From Mucilaginibacter sp. (lineage in GTDB: Bacteria > Bacteroidota > Bacteroidia > Sphingobacteriales > Sphingobacteriaceae), in assembly GCA_030445275.1 (NCBI GenBank), contig JAUCSE010000088.1, positions 40,397 through 104,396 of the forward strand: 64,000 bases of DNA, given 5' to 3'. The notes beneath the pieces were generated by a model that had not been told where the DNA came from, did no database searches, and saw only the letters and a program-made list of their open reading frames with translations. Positions 27,901 through 36,030 of this stretch are shown piece by piece. The position numbers and the translations under genes are program-made. Position 1 is the stretch's first letter. Every line of letters starts with the position of its first letter.

Positions 27901-28614
27901 TTGCTTAATTTCAATAGGTTTATATTCGGCGCGTTGTTTTTTACGCAGGGCAATTTTATCAACGGCTGGCAAAGCATATTCTTTTGCGGGCTGGCGCAGT
28001 AATTCATTGCTATCAATCGATGTAATTGTAAGCTCCTTAAACTCATTGGCTACCCAGCTGCCACCCAAAGTAACTTTACCAGCCGGAGCCAGCGCAGTTA
28101 GCTTATCAGTTACATCTATACGGGGCAGAGATTCGTTGTTCAAATAAACACGGATGCGGTTTTCCGCAATCTGGATCTTAAAATCATACCATTTACCTGG
28201 CTCGGGGTGAAAATCGAGTTCGCGCAGCGCCAGGAAATCATCAGCCCCCATATAACCCAAACGCGCTAGGTATAAAAACTTTTCATTACCTCCTTTAAGC
28301 ATCAGTATATAGCGGTCATCGCGGTTAGCCGCTCTGAAGCCTGCACAAAGCTGCACCTGCTTAGCCGTATCGGGCACGCGGCCTTTAAATTTAATTTCAT
28401 AGTCGGCCCAATTATTTTCGCCGAAACATAGGTAAGCATCTCGGGTGGTTAATACCGAGTTTTTGATATCGCAGATCCCCCGGCCAATTTTATCATATTT
28501 TACAACCGGCGACTTGAAATTTTCGTCCAGGCGAATATTACCCTGGGCAAAAAGATTGGATGTTACTGATATAAAAAACAGGATGATTAGTAATGTATAA
28601 AAGTCTTTTCTCAT
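24988..28614 (-). CDS. GH2 family glycosidase with N-terminal LamG-like domain
   Basis: About 1208 residues from MRKDFYTLLIILFFISVTSN, a clear signal peptide; ten more codons are open upstream. Residues about 25-205 form a concanavalin/LamG-like (DUF1080-type) domain (WADYEIKFKGRVPD, YILMLKGGNEKFLYLARLGY) that probably binds carbohydrate. The GH2 sugar-binding, Ig-like and TIM-barrel domains follow. The acid/base Glu is in WTMNNEM (about 678) and the nucleophile in LISQEMSTGY (about 779). A further 400-residue C-terminal region includes a flavodoxin-like segment (KIVVLDRNKGLSDALSFLHV). It is first in the operon GH2, GH71/99-like, GH2 and starts about 1.5 kb from the debris field, so its promoter is just upstream of 28614. 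Confidence 0.87.
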   Translation of the reverse strand: MRKDFYTLLIILFFISVTSNLFAQGNIRLDENFKSPVVKYDKIGRGICDIKNSVLTTRDAYLCFGENNWADYEIKFKGRVPDTAKQVQLCAGFRAANRDDRYILMLKGGNEKFLYLARLGYMGADDFLALRELDFHPEPGKWYDFKIQIAENRIRVYLNNESLPRIDVTDKLTALAPAGKVTLGGSWVANEFKELTITSIDSNELLRQPAKEYALPAVDKIALRKKQRAEYKPIEIKQAGEGRTDISLNGRWLFSPGYETSNENDAVSPSHNDNDWHVMTVPNFWNPLRVWLHGERYNTASKGVADNLYQKEIDRCESYTFDYKKTSVGWYRQWLVLPETIKDKNLQLTFDAVSKVAEVWINGKKAGSHVGMFGDFKLDVSSLLKPGKNLVAVKVVRDYVKDIKDADKIAGVAVTVEVTQKMVKDLAHGFFNDDPAGIWQPVTLTISNPVRIEDVFIKPTLTGAELNVTVKNNYQISTVFTISTAIDGIKFKDALFNAESLKQLALKPGEIKTFTYSFDGLKPRLWSPDYPNLYNFKFDLSTTDGKKIDEKVIRSGFRTFKAVGDYFYLNGKRYWLRGGNQTAMPVAPNDTAMANKFSQLMKDGNIMVTRTHTVPYNETWMNASDENGIGVSYEGTWPWLFLESSTPAPELVELWKNEFYDLLKKYRNHPSLLLWTMNNEMKFYDNDPDIERAKIKMKTISDVVKAMRVIDPSRPIVFDSNYRRNTKRFGADFYKDIDDGDIDDPHAYYNWYDYSIFNFFKGEWQKNNKNDGRPLISQEMSTGYTDETGHPTRFYNYVHQNPASLVGKFSYEYNDPYYFLTTQAFITKELGEALRRSDDRSAGILHFSTLTWFANVDMVNKIKPWPVYYEMKKALQPVLVTAELWGRHFYAGIKLPTQICIVNDKENGSALGPSTLEWQLVSNDNHKIAKGEIEIPAVEHYGRKWIDPQITVPLNLPTSRVNGKLLLKLTENGKIVSENSYDLLMIKKESLTSDVLSNKKIVVLDRNKGLSDALSFLHVRYTSAASVADLIHQKADVYILSDLDSVNTNAAETQQIKTLLAAGYNVLISGCGNFVHTLYPEYIRSVVKEDGEVANMEVPESSVFNGLEPLDIRNFNNNQREMPSVMAGAFRINRNNKLIQLASFTKVHGYLPGDVNARMNRLDKIKGFPIVKIMSGGKIILSQMKLDKALTDPVAGKLLINMLTDLAQ

Positions 28615-28795
28615 TTGTAATTGAATGTTGTTAAACGGCTGCAATTACTTTTAATGCTTTAATAAAAGATTAACAAAGCCTTAACCAGAATTGTATATCA
28701 GGTTTATTACAATTGCTCTCGGATAAATTAACTCATAGAAATCAAACAGCGTGTTTTAGTAGTCAGTGGAAAAACCGATATACTTTTCCCTACAA

Positions 28796-29041
28796 TCAAT
28801 TTTTACATCCTTCAGCAAATTTTTCCAGATGCACAGATAAGCATTTATCGGGATTCCAATTAAGGTAATTGGATATTCCGGAGCCATTAACCACCGCATT
28901 CCGGAAATAGCATACAGTTGATCCATAACACTTTGACCATCCTAATTTGTTTATTATAGATTGCGGTTTGCCTAATTGACTACACAACTCGGTGCTCCAA
29001 AGCGCACGGAAAGGCCTGGTCAAGTCTCGCGGAACATCCAA
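28796..29041 (-). pseudogene. unrecognised protein fragment (C-terminal part)
   Basis: 81 codons from a TTG, with no ATG before an upstream stop. The sequence looks like genuine protein (TRPFRALWSTELCSQLGKPQ, KLGWSKCYGSTVCYFRNAVV, NPDKCLSVHLEKFAEGCKN), rich in Cys and Trp. I cannot name a family. Lacking a usual start and lying beside attachment-like copy C, it is probably the 3' part of a truncated gene. Confidence 0.4.
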
Positions 29042-29110
29042 CTTATTAGCTAATCAACAACATCCTCTCGATAATAAAAACACCTGACAATCAGACAGAT
29101 AAATATCTTC

Positions 29111-29154
29111 ATTTAAAATCAACAGCATACAGCTAAAGGTTCGATCCCAGCTGA
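29111..29154 (+). repeat. attachment-like repeat, copy C
   Basis: A shorter, third copy: atttaaaatcaacagcatac then agctaaaggttcgatcccag and ctg, matching the ends of copies A (6371-6476) and B (10149-10243). It sits 19-23 kb from them in the same orientation, so A-C and B-C could bracket the whole of PUL 1. Confidence 0.5.
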
Positions 29155-29447
29155 ATCCCAGCGGTTTCAAAACTCCCTAAACTGATAAGAGAAAGGATTG
29201 AAATGTTCCGTTCTAAACATAAAGGCACACTAAAAACTATCAACTTTCGAACGAACAAGTGAAGCTGAAAGTCTCCGATGATTTTCTCTTGTTTACGAAT
29301 AAACTGGAACATTATATTAAATAGTGCCATCACTCATTCAAAAACGTTATTTTATTAATCATTTGAAAAATAATAGGAATAAAATTTCTTAATTTAAAAA
29401 AACAAGTTTTGTAAATTTGAAATAACAATTAGAGTCATTTTGCTATT

Positions 29448-29649
29448 GCGTCATTCGTAGAGTAAAAGATATTTTAAAATGTAAATTACTGATTATCAAC
29501 ACACAAGAATTAAGGTTCACAAACCTAACTCTCCGCTAAAAGGTAAATTGAAAAAAGTGCGCTATTCGTAGCGTTCAAGTTCAAAAACTACCAAAAACAG
29601 CGTCAGTAAAGCGTAGAGGCCTATGGTTCTGTTCCCTAGCTCTCCGCTG
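29448..29649 (+). repeat. 111-bp-spaced direct repeat with tRNA-Ser-like 3' ends
   Basis: Three anchors recur at exactly 111 bp: gcg(tc/ct)attcgtag at 29448 and 29559, ggttc at 29514 and 29625, and ctctccgct at 29529 and 29640. The ggttc to ctctccgc part reads like the T-arm and acceptor 3' strand of tRNA-Ser, whose 3' end is typically CTCTCCGC. The 60 bases between anchors have diverged. This looks like attachment-site remnants left in tandem by two integration events. Confidence 0.4.
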
Positions 29650-29669
29650 ATTACATTAACAAAAGTGTC

Positions 29670-29704
29670 AAAGCCCTTTAATTGCAAAATTAAAGGCTTT
29701 TCAA
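29670..29704 (+). terminator. hairpin, possible terminator of a lost tRNA
   Basis: Stem aaagcc(c)tttaatt / aattaaaggcttt with one bulged C and a short loop, followed by a weak T tract. It lies 21 bases after the second tRNA-Ser-like end, the expected place for a tRNA terminator. Confidence 0.45.
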
Positions 29705-29903
29705 AATCGCACTAAAAAACAAAAAGACGCTACAAATAAATTGTAACAATTTGATCCACAATATATTATCGACACGCAGAAAGGCTCAAACATGTCCGTG
29801 ATATATTCCTCTTCAGCGATTATCAAAAGATGAGTTTTGCCATTCCCCGGCATACAAGAACTGATGCCGGGCATTCCTTTTCCCGGAAGGCTATCAGACC
29901 GGT

Positions 29904-30002
29904 TTAAAAAAGAATGAATATGATCCGTAGCGGGTTCTCACAATGATGATAGTAACCAGAATACAGACCCAATATGATCATTACAGATAGAATGGTTTTC
30001 AT
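29904..30002 (-). pseudogene. 32-codon stump of a secreted protein gene
   Basis: Begins MKTILSVMIILGLYSGYYHH, which reads as a signal peptide, and stops after 32 residues. It starts about 100 bases after the GH43 stop in the same direction, so it is probably the beginning of a former next gene of the PUL 2 SusCD operon, the rest having been deleted. Confidence 0.4.
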
Positions 30003-30100
30003 TTTTTATTGATTACTTGTTATATTGATAAGCAGCTAAATTCACAAACAGGTATTCTTTACGAACTGCCTGTCTTATTCTGAAGCCCGGCCACGACAGG

Positions 30101-31105
30101 TCAATGGTTATAAATTTCTATTTTACCAGCATTTAAGTTCAAAGGCAGCCATAGATACCGGGACTTTTCCAAATCAGTTTTATTCCAGACATCCCCCATA
30201 AAAATGAACTTACCCGGTTGACTGGCAACAGGTAATACAAATGCTCCCTGTGAAAAAAAAGTCACTTCTGAGTTGGGTCCCTTACATGGATTGCCCTCTT
30301 CTTTCCAGGGGCCCATAACATGATCCGCAACAGCGTACGACGCGGCATTTGGCGACCAGCCTGAACAGCCAGAAGTAATCAAATAATACTTTCCCTTATT
30401 TTTAAAAATTGCCGGGCTTTCTCTTCTTTTATGCTCAAATATTCTCACATAAGTTTTTGTTGGTTTTAAATAATCATTACTTAAGAGGCAAACATGCATC
30501 GTGTTGTTATCCTCGGAAGAGTAGATCAGATAAGCTTTGCCGTCCTCATCTTTATACAAAGTCATATCCCTTAACATTTGATCATTGGGTTTTACGCTTC
30601 CCTGATATTGATACGGCCCAACCGGACTATCACTTATGGCCACACCTCCTCGTGAATAATTATAATCGTTCTTGTCAATGTGCATCCACATTACAAATTT
30701 CTTTGTGCGTTCATTGTAGATCACTTTAGGCCGTTCTATTACCCTACCGGTATCCAAATCATTACCGGGGTCATTAACCGTTGGTTTTAAAGCTATCCCC
30801 TTGTATTCCCAATGTTTAAGATCAGTAGATGAATAGCAGGATATTCCTCCTGCTGATACTCGGTAATCTTCCCAGTTTTGCCCTGGCACAAGCCAGGTTT
30901 TTCCATTTTTTATTTCGCCAAAAAGGTAATAAACACCTTTATGATACATAACACCAGGGCCATGGGCATTGACTGGTTTACCGTCAGTATCAAATAATAC
31001 ATTGCCGTGTGCAAGGGTATCAGCGATGGGTTTGTTCGTGTTGGCAAAGGCTAAACTTCTGCATACTAGTAGCAAGGCGATCAATGCGATATATTTCATT
31101 TTCAT
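30101..31105 (-). CDS. GH43 family enzyme with galactanase-like active site
   Basis: 334 residues with a signal peptide (ends SLAFAN). Propeller blades include KGVYYLFGEIKNGKTW, GISCYSSTDLKHWEYKGIAL and AYLIYSSEDNNTMHV. At the position of the usual catalytic base Asp this protein has His (NAHGPGVMYHKG). The other two acidic residues appear kept: Asp in MLRDMTLYKD and Glu in RRESPAIFK. In exo-beta-1,3-galactanases of GH43 subfamily 24 the base Asp is likewise absent and the strand also reads AHG; that subfamily or the related subfamily 34 is therefore likely. This would point to the beta-1,3-galactan backbone of type II arabinogalactan. Last intact gene of the operon that starts with SusC at 40611; 60-base gap after GH29. 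Confidence 0.75.
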   Translation of the reverse strand: MKMKYIALIALLLVCRSLAFANTNKPIADTLAHGNVLFDTDGKPVNAHGPGVMYHKGVYYLFGEIKNGKTWLVPGQNWEDYRVSAGGISCYSSTDLKHWEYKGIALKPTVNDPGNDLDTGRVIERPKVIYNERTKKFVMWMHIDKNDYNYSRGGVAISDSPVGPYQYQGSVKPNDQMLRDMTLYKDEDGKAYLIYSSEDNNTMHVCLLSNDYLKPTKTYVRIFEHKRRESPAIFKNKGKYYLITSGCSGWSPNAASYAVADHVMGPWKEEGNPCKGPNSEVTFFSQGAFVLPVASQPGKFIFMGDVWNKTDLEKSRYLWLPLNLNAGKIEIYNH

Positions 31106-31165
31106 TTAGATTATTGTATTTCAGGATAAAATTTGTTTTAATTAAGTGTATTTTATATTAGCTGG

Positions 31166-32575
31166 TTAGTAAGTATCTGCATTAAAAACGGCTATACTGC
31201 GCATCACTGCCGGTTGAACAATAGAACTGGTAACTGTAAACCGCAATGCCGTGGCCGAAACTTTAGCAAACTGATCTATCCGCTTATGGCCTATGGTTTG
31301 TCCCTCTACAATTATCTTCCACTTACCATCAATTTGTGCTTCAATAGTATATTTAGCAATCTTTTGTCCGTTATGCAGATCTTCCATCGTAACCACATGG
31401 TCAAATGTTTTTGATCCATTAAATTTCAGGGTTTGTACCGGCAATTTTGAATTAGATAAAGCAATTGGATTACTAAACCTACGCTTAATTTCATCTCCCG
31501 TTTCCTTAGCTGCCGCAACCAGGTTGTCCGGAATTAACCCGCGTCTATCAGGGGTCAAATTCACGATAATGCCAGATCCACGCCCGATGGTTTCATAGTA
31601 AGCTTGCATGCGCCTCGCGAGTGGTTGGGGTTTACGCGGCCCAGCCCACATCCAACCACCGGTACTAAAGCTAACGGTAGTTGGAGCCATTTGCGGCCGG
31701 TAAAATTTGCCTAATGGCTCACCCGTATTTGTATGCTCCCATCTGTATGTTGTACTAACTGAGTATTTAGTGCTGTCAACGGTGTTCAACGCGTTCCAAA
31801 GCGGATACCCTGCTTTACCATTCTCATTGCCAACATGCTCTATATCTGGACCTAAAAGAAGACATTCGGGTTGAAGCTCATGCGCATATTTGGTCAACGT
31901 TGCATAAAACTCTCTTAATTTACCTCCATAGCGTACAGAATCCAACGCATCTGAGCGGCCAAAATGATCGTCCCAGATAAAAACAAGAGAACCATAATTA
32001 GTCATCAATTCCCTGATCTGCTCTTTCTCTTTCTGCAAGGCCTTTTTATACAGCTCCGGATCATCAAGCTTATCTATCCTCCCGGTTTCTCCGTCTTTAT
32101 ACCCCGGCTGGCCGGCTTCCCAGTGCGAATCTATCCAGGGGGCTGTGTACAAGCCAACCTTTAAACCGTGTTTTCTGCATGCATTTACAAATTCTCTTAC
32201 GATATCACCTTTACCATTTTTGTAAGGACTTGACGTTATACTGAAATTTGTAGTTTTTGTCGGCCACAAACAAAAGCCCTGCTCATGCCTGGCTGTGAGC
32301 ACCATATAGGTTGCTCCCATCGCTTTAGCAGCCAGTACCCATTGCTCCGGATTTACCGCAGTTGGGTTAAACGCCGATGCCGGCGTGCTACCCTGTGGTG
32401 CGTCACGAGCGGCATAGGTATCAATGCTGTAATGAATAAAAACCCCGAGTTCGAGATCCTGAAATGCAAGCTGTTGAGAGTTAGGCCTGGCCAATACAGG
32501 CAACTGCGCCCGCCCCGGCCCCGAAAGAATTAATAGTATCGATAAGGTTGTTATAATTGTTTTTGTCATATTCAT
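31166..32575 (-). CDS. GH29 family alpha-L-fucosidase, secreted
   Basis: 469 residues with a signal peptide. The GH29 barrel is clear: LGVFIHYSIDTYAARD near the start, AMGATYMVLTARHEQGFCLW, GLKVGLYTAPW, and the nucleophile strand LVFIWDDHFGRSD (Asp at about residue 202). A C-terminal beta-sandwich (about 375-469; KTFDHVVTMEDLHNGQKIAK) is of the F5/8 type often attached in this family. GH29 enzymes are retaining exo-fucosidases; some members act on other sugars. Fucose decorates arabinogalactan proteins, xyloglucan and pectin, all compatible with the neighbours. It lies between DUF5107-TPR (76-base gap) and GH43 (60-base gap). Confidence 0.85.
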   Translation of the reverse strand: MNMTKTIITTLSILLILSGPGRAQLPVLARPNSQQLAFQDLELGVFIHYSIDTYAARDAPQGSTPASAFNPTAVNPEQWVLAAKAMGATYMVLTARHEQGFCLWPTKTTNFSITSSPYKNGKGDIVREFVNACRKHGLKVGLYTAPWIDSHWEAGQPGYKDGETGRIDKLDDPELYKKALQKEKEQIRELMTNYGSLVFIWDDHFGRSDALDSVRYGGKLREFYATLTKYAHELQPECLLLGPDIEHVGNENGKAGYPLWNALNTVDSTKYSVSTTYRWEHTNTGEPLGKFYRPQMAPTTVSFSTGGWMWAGPRKPQPLARRMQAYYETIGRGSGIIVNLTPDRRGLIPDNLVAAAKETGDEIKRRFSNPIALSNSKLPVQTLKFNGSKTFDHVVTMEDLHNGQKIAKYTIEAQIDGKWKIIVEGQTIGHKRIDQFAKVSATALRFTVTSSIVQPAVMRSIAVFNADTY

Positions 32576-32651
32576 GCTTTTTATCTAAAACATGCTGATT
32601 AACGGCATGCAAAACTTTTTTTTTAGATCACTATAAAAATCATTTCTCCAA

Positions 32652-35600
32652 TCAGAGTTGGCTAAGCGCGATCTCTGCGGGGAGATAATCGGGCAAAAAT
32701 TTTAATGCTAAATTAAACTCTTCACGTGCTTTAGCTTTATTGCCCAGGCCATTATGACCAAGACCAATGATGTAATGCGCTGCTGCCGATTGCTGCCCGG
32801 GTATCCCCGGGTTAGTTGATGTGGTATCACCAAGTTTGTTGATTACTGAAGTTCCAGTGGACACTAACTCACTAAATACGGCCTTACTATCATCTGTTAA
32901 ACCAAGCTTTTGTTTTGCCAGTGCTTGAAAATAGTGCTGCTCTCCTTGTGCCAAATCTTTATTGCCTATTCTTCTCCAACCGGATCCGGAACCGTTAGTT
33001 ATTGTATCTACAGCGATAGTTTTATTCCAGAACTCCTGAGCCTTTCCCTGCTCACCAAGCGAAGCATAAGCATCTCCGATCAGGTAATTTAATTGAGCTT
33101 GATGTAAATCATGCCTTTGTTCGGCCCTCAAATTTTCAGGAGGATTAGTGGCCGTTTCAAAATCTTGAATTGCATTATGGTAGTTTTTTAGTCTAAAAAA
33201 ACGGAGACCTTGTACCAAATGTGCATCAGCCCATGCCTGGCCAGTGTTAAACATACTACCACCTTCCCAAATACTGAAAGTACGGGTATGCAGCAATTGA
33301 ATGGCTTCATCGGCTTTGCCCACAAAAGTTTGAAGATTAATCAAACTGCCCAAGGCTTCATCATTTTTAACTATAATTTGTTGATTCTTCTCCAATACTT
33401 GCAGGCGTTTTTGCACCGGTGTTCCAGCAGCCTGATAAAGCCTGTCGAGCTCAGCAAAATGTGTAGGATAAGGGTTATTAAAGGCTATAGCTTTTTCAAG
33501 ATCAGCTATAGCCTTTGCTCGCGAGCCCTTAGTTTGCTGATGTGAGTACACTACAGAAAGATTTCGCCATGTTATCGGGAAAATAGGATCTATTACAGAC
33601 GATTTTTCCCAAAGTGCAATAGACTCTTCAGGTTGCCAGTCGTAAAGTAAATTACCCAGATAATAAGGGGCACGCGCATCTTTAGGGTTTACTTCCATTG
33701 CACGACGCAAAACAGCAATAGCCTCATATTGAAATGGAAAAACATATCCAGGCGATTGAAGTGTTGCTTGAAGCCTGTATGCCCTGGCTTTTTTATGATC
33801 TCCAAGCTTTTCGGCAAAATCTCCCAAGTAGTAATAAACTAATGGAGAAATTGTTGCCTTGTCAGGAGCGCTTGAGATACTTTGCGATAAAACAGTAAGG
33901 CCATCATTCCAAAGCCCTGCGTCGTCATATTCAGCAGCTATTTCCTGGGTTGTTGCCGGGTTGTTTATCAATGTGGTAAAAAGTGTTTGTGAATCTTTTA
34001 AAGACTGTGTCGCAAGCCATTTCTCAGACATTAGCCGCACATCAAGCGGATCAGTTTTATCCATAGCAAAAGCAACTAACTTTGCAGCATCCTCAACACG
34101 ACCTAATTTTCTAAGCAAAGTTGATTTAAGGCCATAAGCACGAACATTAAGCGCATTAGCATCAAGCGATTGATCAACTAAATTCAACGCCTGCGTAAAA
34201 TCTCCTTTTATAGATGCGATCTCGGCCAAAGAGAAATATGCAGGCGATTTCCATTCCTGGCTCCAGGCTGCTTTGTAGAAAGCTGTAAACGCATCATCAA
34301 TGCGTCCCTGCGCTTTAAGCGCGACACCCAGGTAATAAAGTGGCTCAGCATTCTTTGGTGTTGTATATTGCGCTGTGAGGCGTGCTATAGCTTTATGAAA
34401 ATACTTTTCTGCTTTTTCAAACCGGGCCTTTCTTAAATTTAGTAAACCCATTCCGGTATTTGCAGCAGTGTTACCAGAGTCCCGGCGCAGCACTTCTTCC
34501 CAATATGGATCGGCATCAAGCGATGCGTTGTGAAACTGGTCAATACGCTGACCAGCCAGGTACAGCTCTTCATCGTTTTTAATGTCGGCTGGTTTTACCG
34601 GCCTCGTAGTACCAACAGGCTTTGCGATTGGTTGCAAACGAACCGGAGAATACGAAACCAGTTCGTGCCCATCTGCAGTGATCGAAGCACGAAGATCATA
34701 CTCCCCCAAACCATTGGGTAATGTGATCTGTTTTGCGTATGGTTTGCCCGGATCAATAGCTATTTCTTCCTGTGAAAGCACTTTATCGCCCGCTTTAAGA
34801 CTAACTATTGCCTTTTTATATGCCTTTGTGGTATAAAACCCCATGATCGCCTTACCTTCCTTTACGTCAAGGTTAACAGCTGCATCCAAATTAGCGTTCT
34901 TTGCACCATCAATACCACGAAAAGGATACCAGGACATTTCAAATGACCGTTCTTCAAAGGGTTGTAACCAGGAATAATCAGGCTGATTATCTGAGTATGC
35001 ACCTACCATTATTTCAAGATAAGGGCCATCATTATCAGTCAGTATTTTATCCCACATATTACCTACCCCCCAGGTAAAGAATTTTTTACCCGGAATGATA
35101 TGATGATTAGCTATAGTCATTGTTCCGGCATTTACGCCATGGTCATAACCGGCTACAAAATCGTCCTTTTGATTTACAGCGAACCAAGAGGCCGAGTTTT
35201 TATTGTTTTTGTACCAGCTCATGTCAACACCATCGGGTTTGGGCCATGAATAAAAATCACGTTTACTATGTCCCGTTGCCCATTGGGTACTGGGAGGAAA
35301 TATAACCTGGTAATTATCATTAATATGCACTGCAACATTGGCAAAGCAAAGCATCGTATTGACCATTGGCGTGCGGTTAATGATTCGTACAGAACATTCC
35401 AGAACGGAACTTCCGGGGCGAAGCGTGTAGCCCACCGCCCAGCGCATGCGCTGCCGCACTTCCAATTCTCCAACCCAAATGGTTTTGCTGCCATCGGAGT
35501 TTTCTTCCTTACTCCATTGCACAGGCATAAATGTACTTGCCCTATGATGATGCGGTACATTCCACTCGATACCACCCGAGATCCACGATCCTATTAAACC

Positions 35601-35987
35601 GATGAGCGCGGGTTTTATAACGTGCTGATGATAAACAAAATCATAATTATTGGTTTTGTCCAATGCCGAAAATATTCGTCCGCCAATTTCCGGCAGTATG
35701 CCGATCTTCACATATTCGTTTTCTAAATATACAAGGTGGTAACTTTTATCTCCTTTTTTGTTGGTGAGGTTATCATAAAGCGGATATGGATAGATACGGC
35801 CTTCGGCCCCTTGCGATTCCTTGCCGAAGAAAAACATAGGGTTTGGATCTGGCGGCCCTGAAAGATAGGTAGGAATAATTTCATCCACTTCATTGATGGT
35901 GACAGGCGACTGTGCCTGGATAAGAGATGGAATCGCCAGGGTGGCGATTCCAATCAAAATCATATTAACTTTTTTATTATACTTCAT
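32652..35987 (-). CDS. DUF5107 domain protein with long TPR array
   Basis: 1111 residues with a signal peptide (ends LIQAQ). Residues about 30-320 are the DUF5107 domain, a beta-sandwich with galactose-mutarotase-like features (YLENEYVKIGILPEIGGRIF, GIEWNVPHHHRAS). Two further beta domains run to about 450. From about 480 to the end there are many tetratricopeptide repeats (for example EPLYYLGVALKAQGRIDDAF, YYLGNLLYDWQPEESIALWE). DUF5107-TPR proteins recur in PULs, but I know of no settled function; the fold and the His and Glu residues in GGIEWNVPHHH suggest a sugar-binding or catalytic pocket. It is third in the SusC-SusD operon, 43 bases after SusD. Confidence 0.75.
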   Translation of the reverse strand: MKYNKKVNMILIGIATLAIPSLIQAQSPVTINEVDEIIPTYLSGPPDPNPMFFFGKESQGAEGRIYPYPLYDNLTNKKGDKSYHLVYLENEYVKIGILPEIGGRIFSALDKTNNYDFVYHQHVIKPALIGLIGSWISGGIEWNVPHHHRASTFMPVQWSKEENSDGSKTIWVGELEVRQRMRWAVGYTLRPGSSVLECSVRIINRTPMVNTMLCFANVAVHINDNYQVIFPPSTQWATGHSKRDFYSWPKPDGVDMSWYKNNKNSASWFAVNQKDDFVAGYDHGVNAGTMTIANHHIIPGKKFFTWGVGNMWDKILTDNDGPYLEIMVGAYSDNQPDYSWLQPFEERSFEMSWYPFRGIDGAKNANLDAAVNLDVKEGKAIMGFYTTKAYKKAIVSLKAGDKVLSQEEIAIDPGKPYAKQITLPNGLGEYDLRASITADGHELVSYSPVRLQPIAKPVGTTRPVKPADIKNDEELYLAGQRIDQFHNASLDADPYWEEVLRRDSGNTAANTGMGLLNLRKARFEKAEKYFHKAIARLTAQYTTPKNAEPLYYLGVALKAQGRIDDAFTAFYKAAWSQEWKSPAYFSLAEIASIKGDFTQALNLVDQSLDANALNVRAYGLKSTLLRKLGRVEDAAKLVAFAMDKTDPLDVRLMSEKWLATQSLKDSQTLFTTLINNPATTQEIAAEYDDAGLWNDGLTVLSQSISSAPDKATISPLVYYYLGDFAEKLGDHKKARAYRLQATLQSPGYVFPFQYEAIAVLRRAMEVNPKDARAPYYLGNLLYDWQPEESIALWEKSSVIDPIFPITWRNLSVVYSHQQTKGSRAKAIADLEKAIAFNNPYPTHFAELDRLYQAAGTPVQKRLQVLEKNQQIIVKNDEALGSLINLQTFVGKADEAIQLLHTRTFSIWEGGSMFNTGQAWADAHLVQGLRFFRLKNYHNAIQDFETATNPPENLRAEQRHDLHQAQLNYLIGDAYASLGEQGKAQEFWNKTIAVDTITNGSGSGWRRIGNKDLAQGEQHYFQALAKQKLGLTDDSKAVFSELVSTGTSVINKLGDTTSTNPGIPGQQSAAAHYIIGLGHNGLGNKAKAREEFNLALKFLPDYLPAEIALSQL

Positions 35988-36030
35988 TCGGGCTTTTGCA
36001 TATAACCAGTATTATGGTTCATGTTTTTTG

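Larger units (their letters stand above)
28645..30100. other. debris region without intact genes
   Basis: Nearly 1.5 kb between two PUL operons with no intact gene of known family. It holds an unrecognised 81-codon minus-strand frame, attachment-like copy C, a pair of tRNA-Ser-like ends 111 bp apart, a hairpin and a 32-codon stump of a secreted protein gene, each listed separately. Confidence 0.6.

Noticed and set aside
29514..29540. Complete tRNA-Ser gene
   Set aside because: The 3' end resembles tRNA-Ser, but no GGAGAG-type 5' strand, D-arm or anticodon arm lies in the preceding 100 bases.
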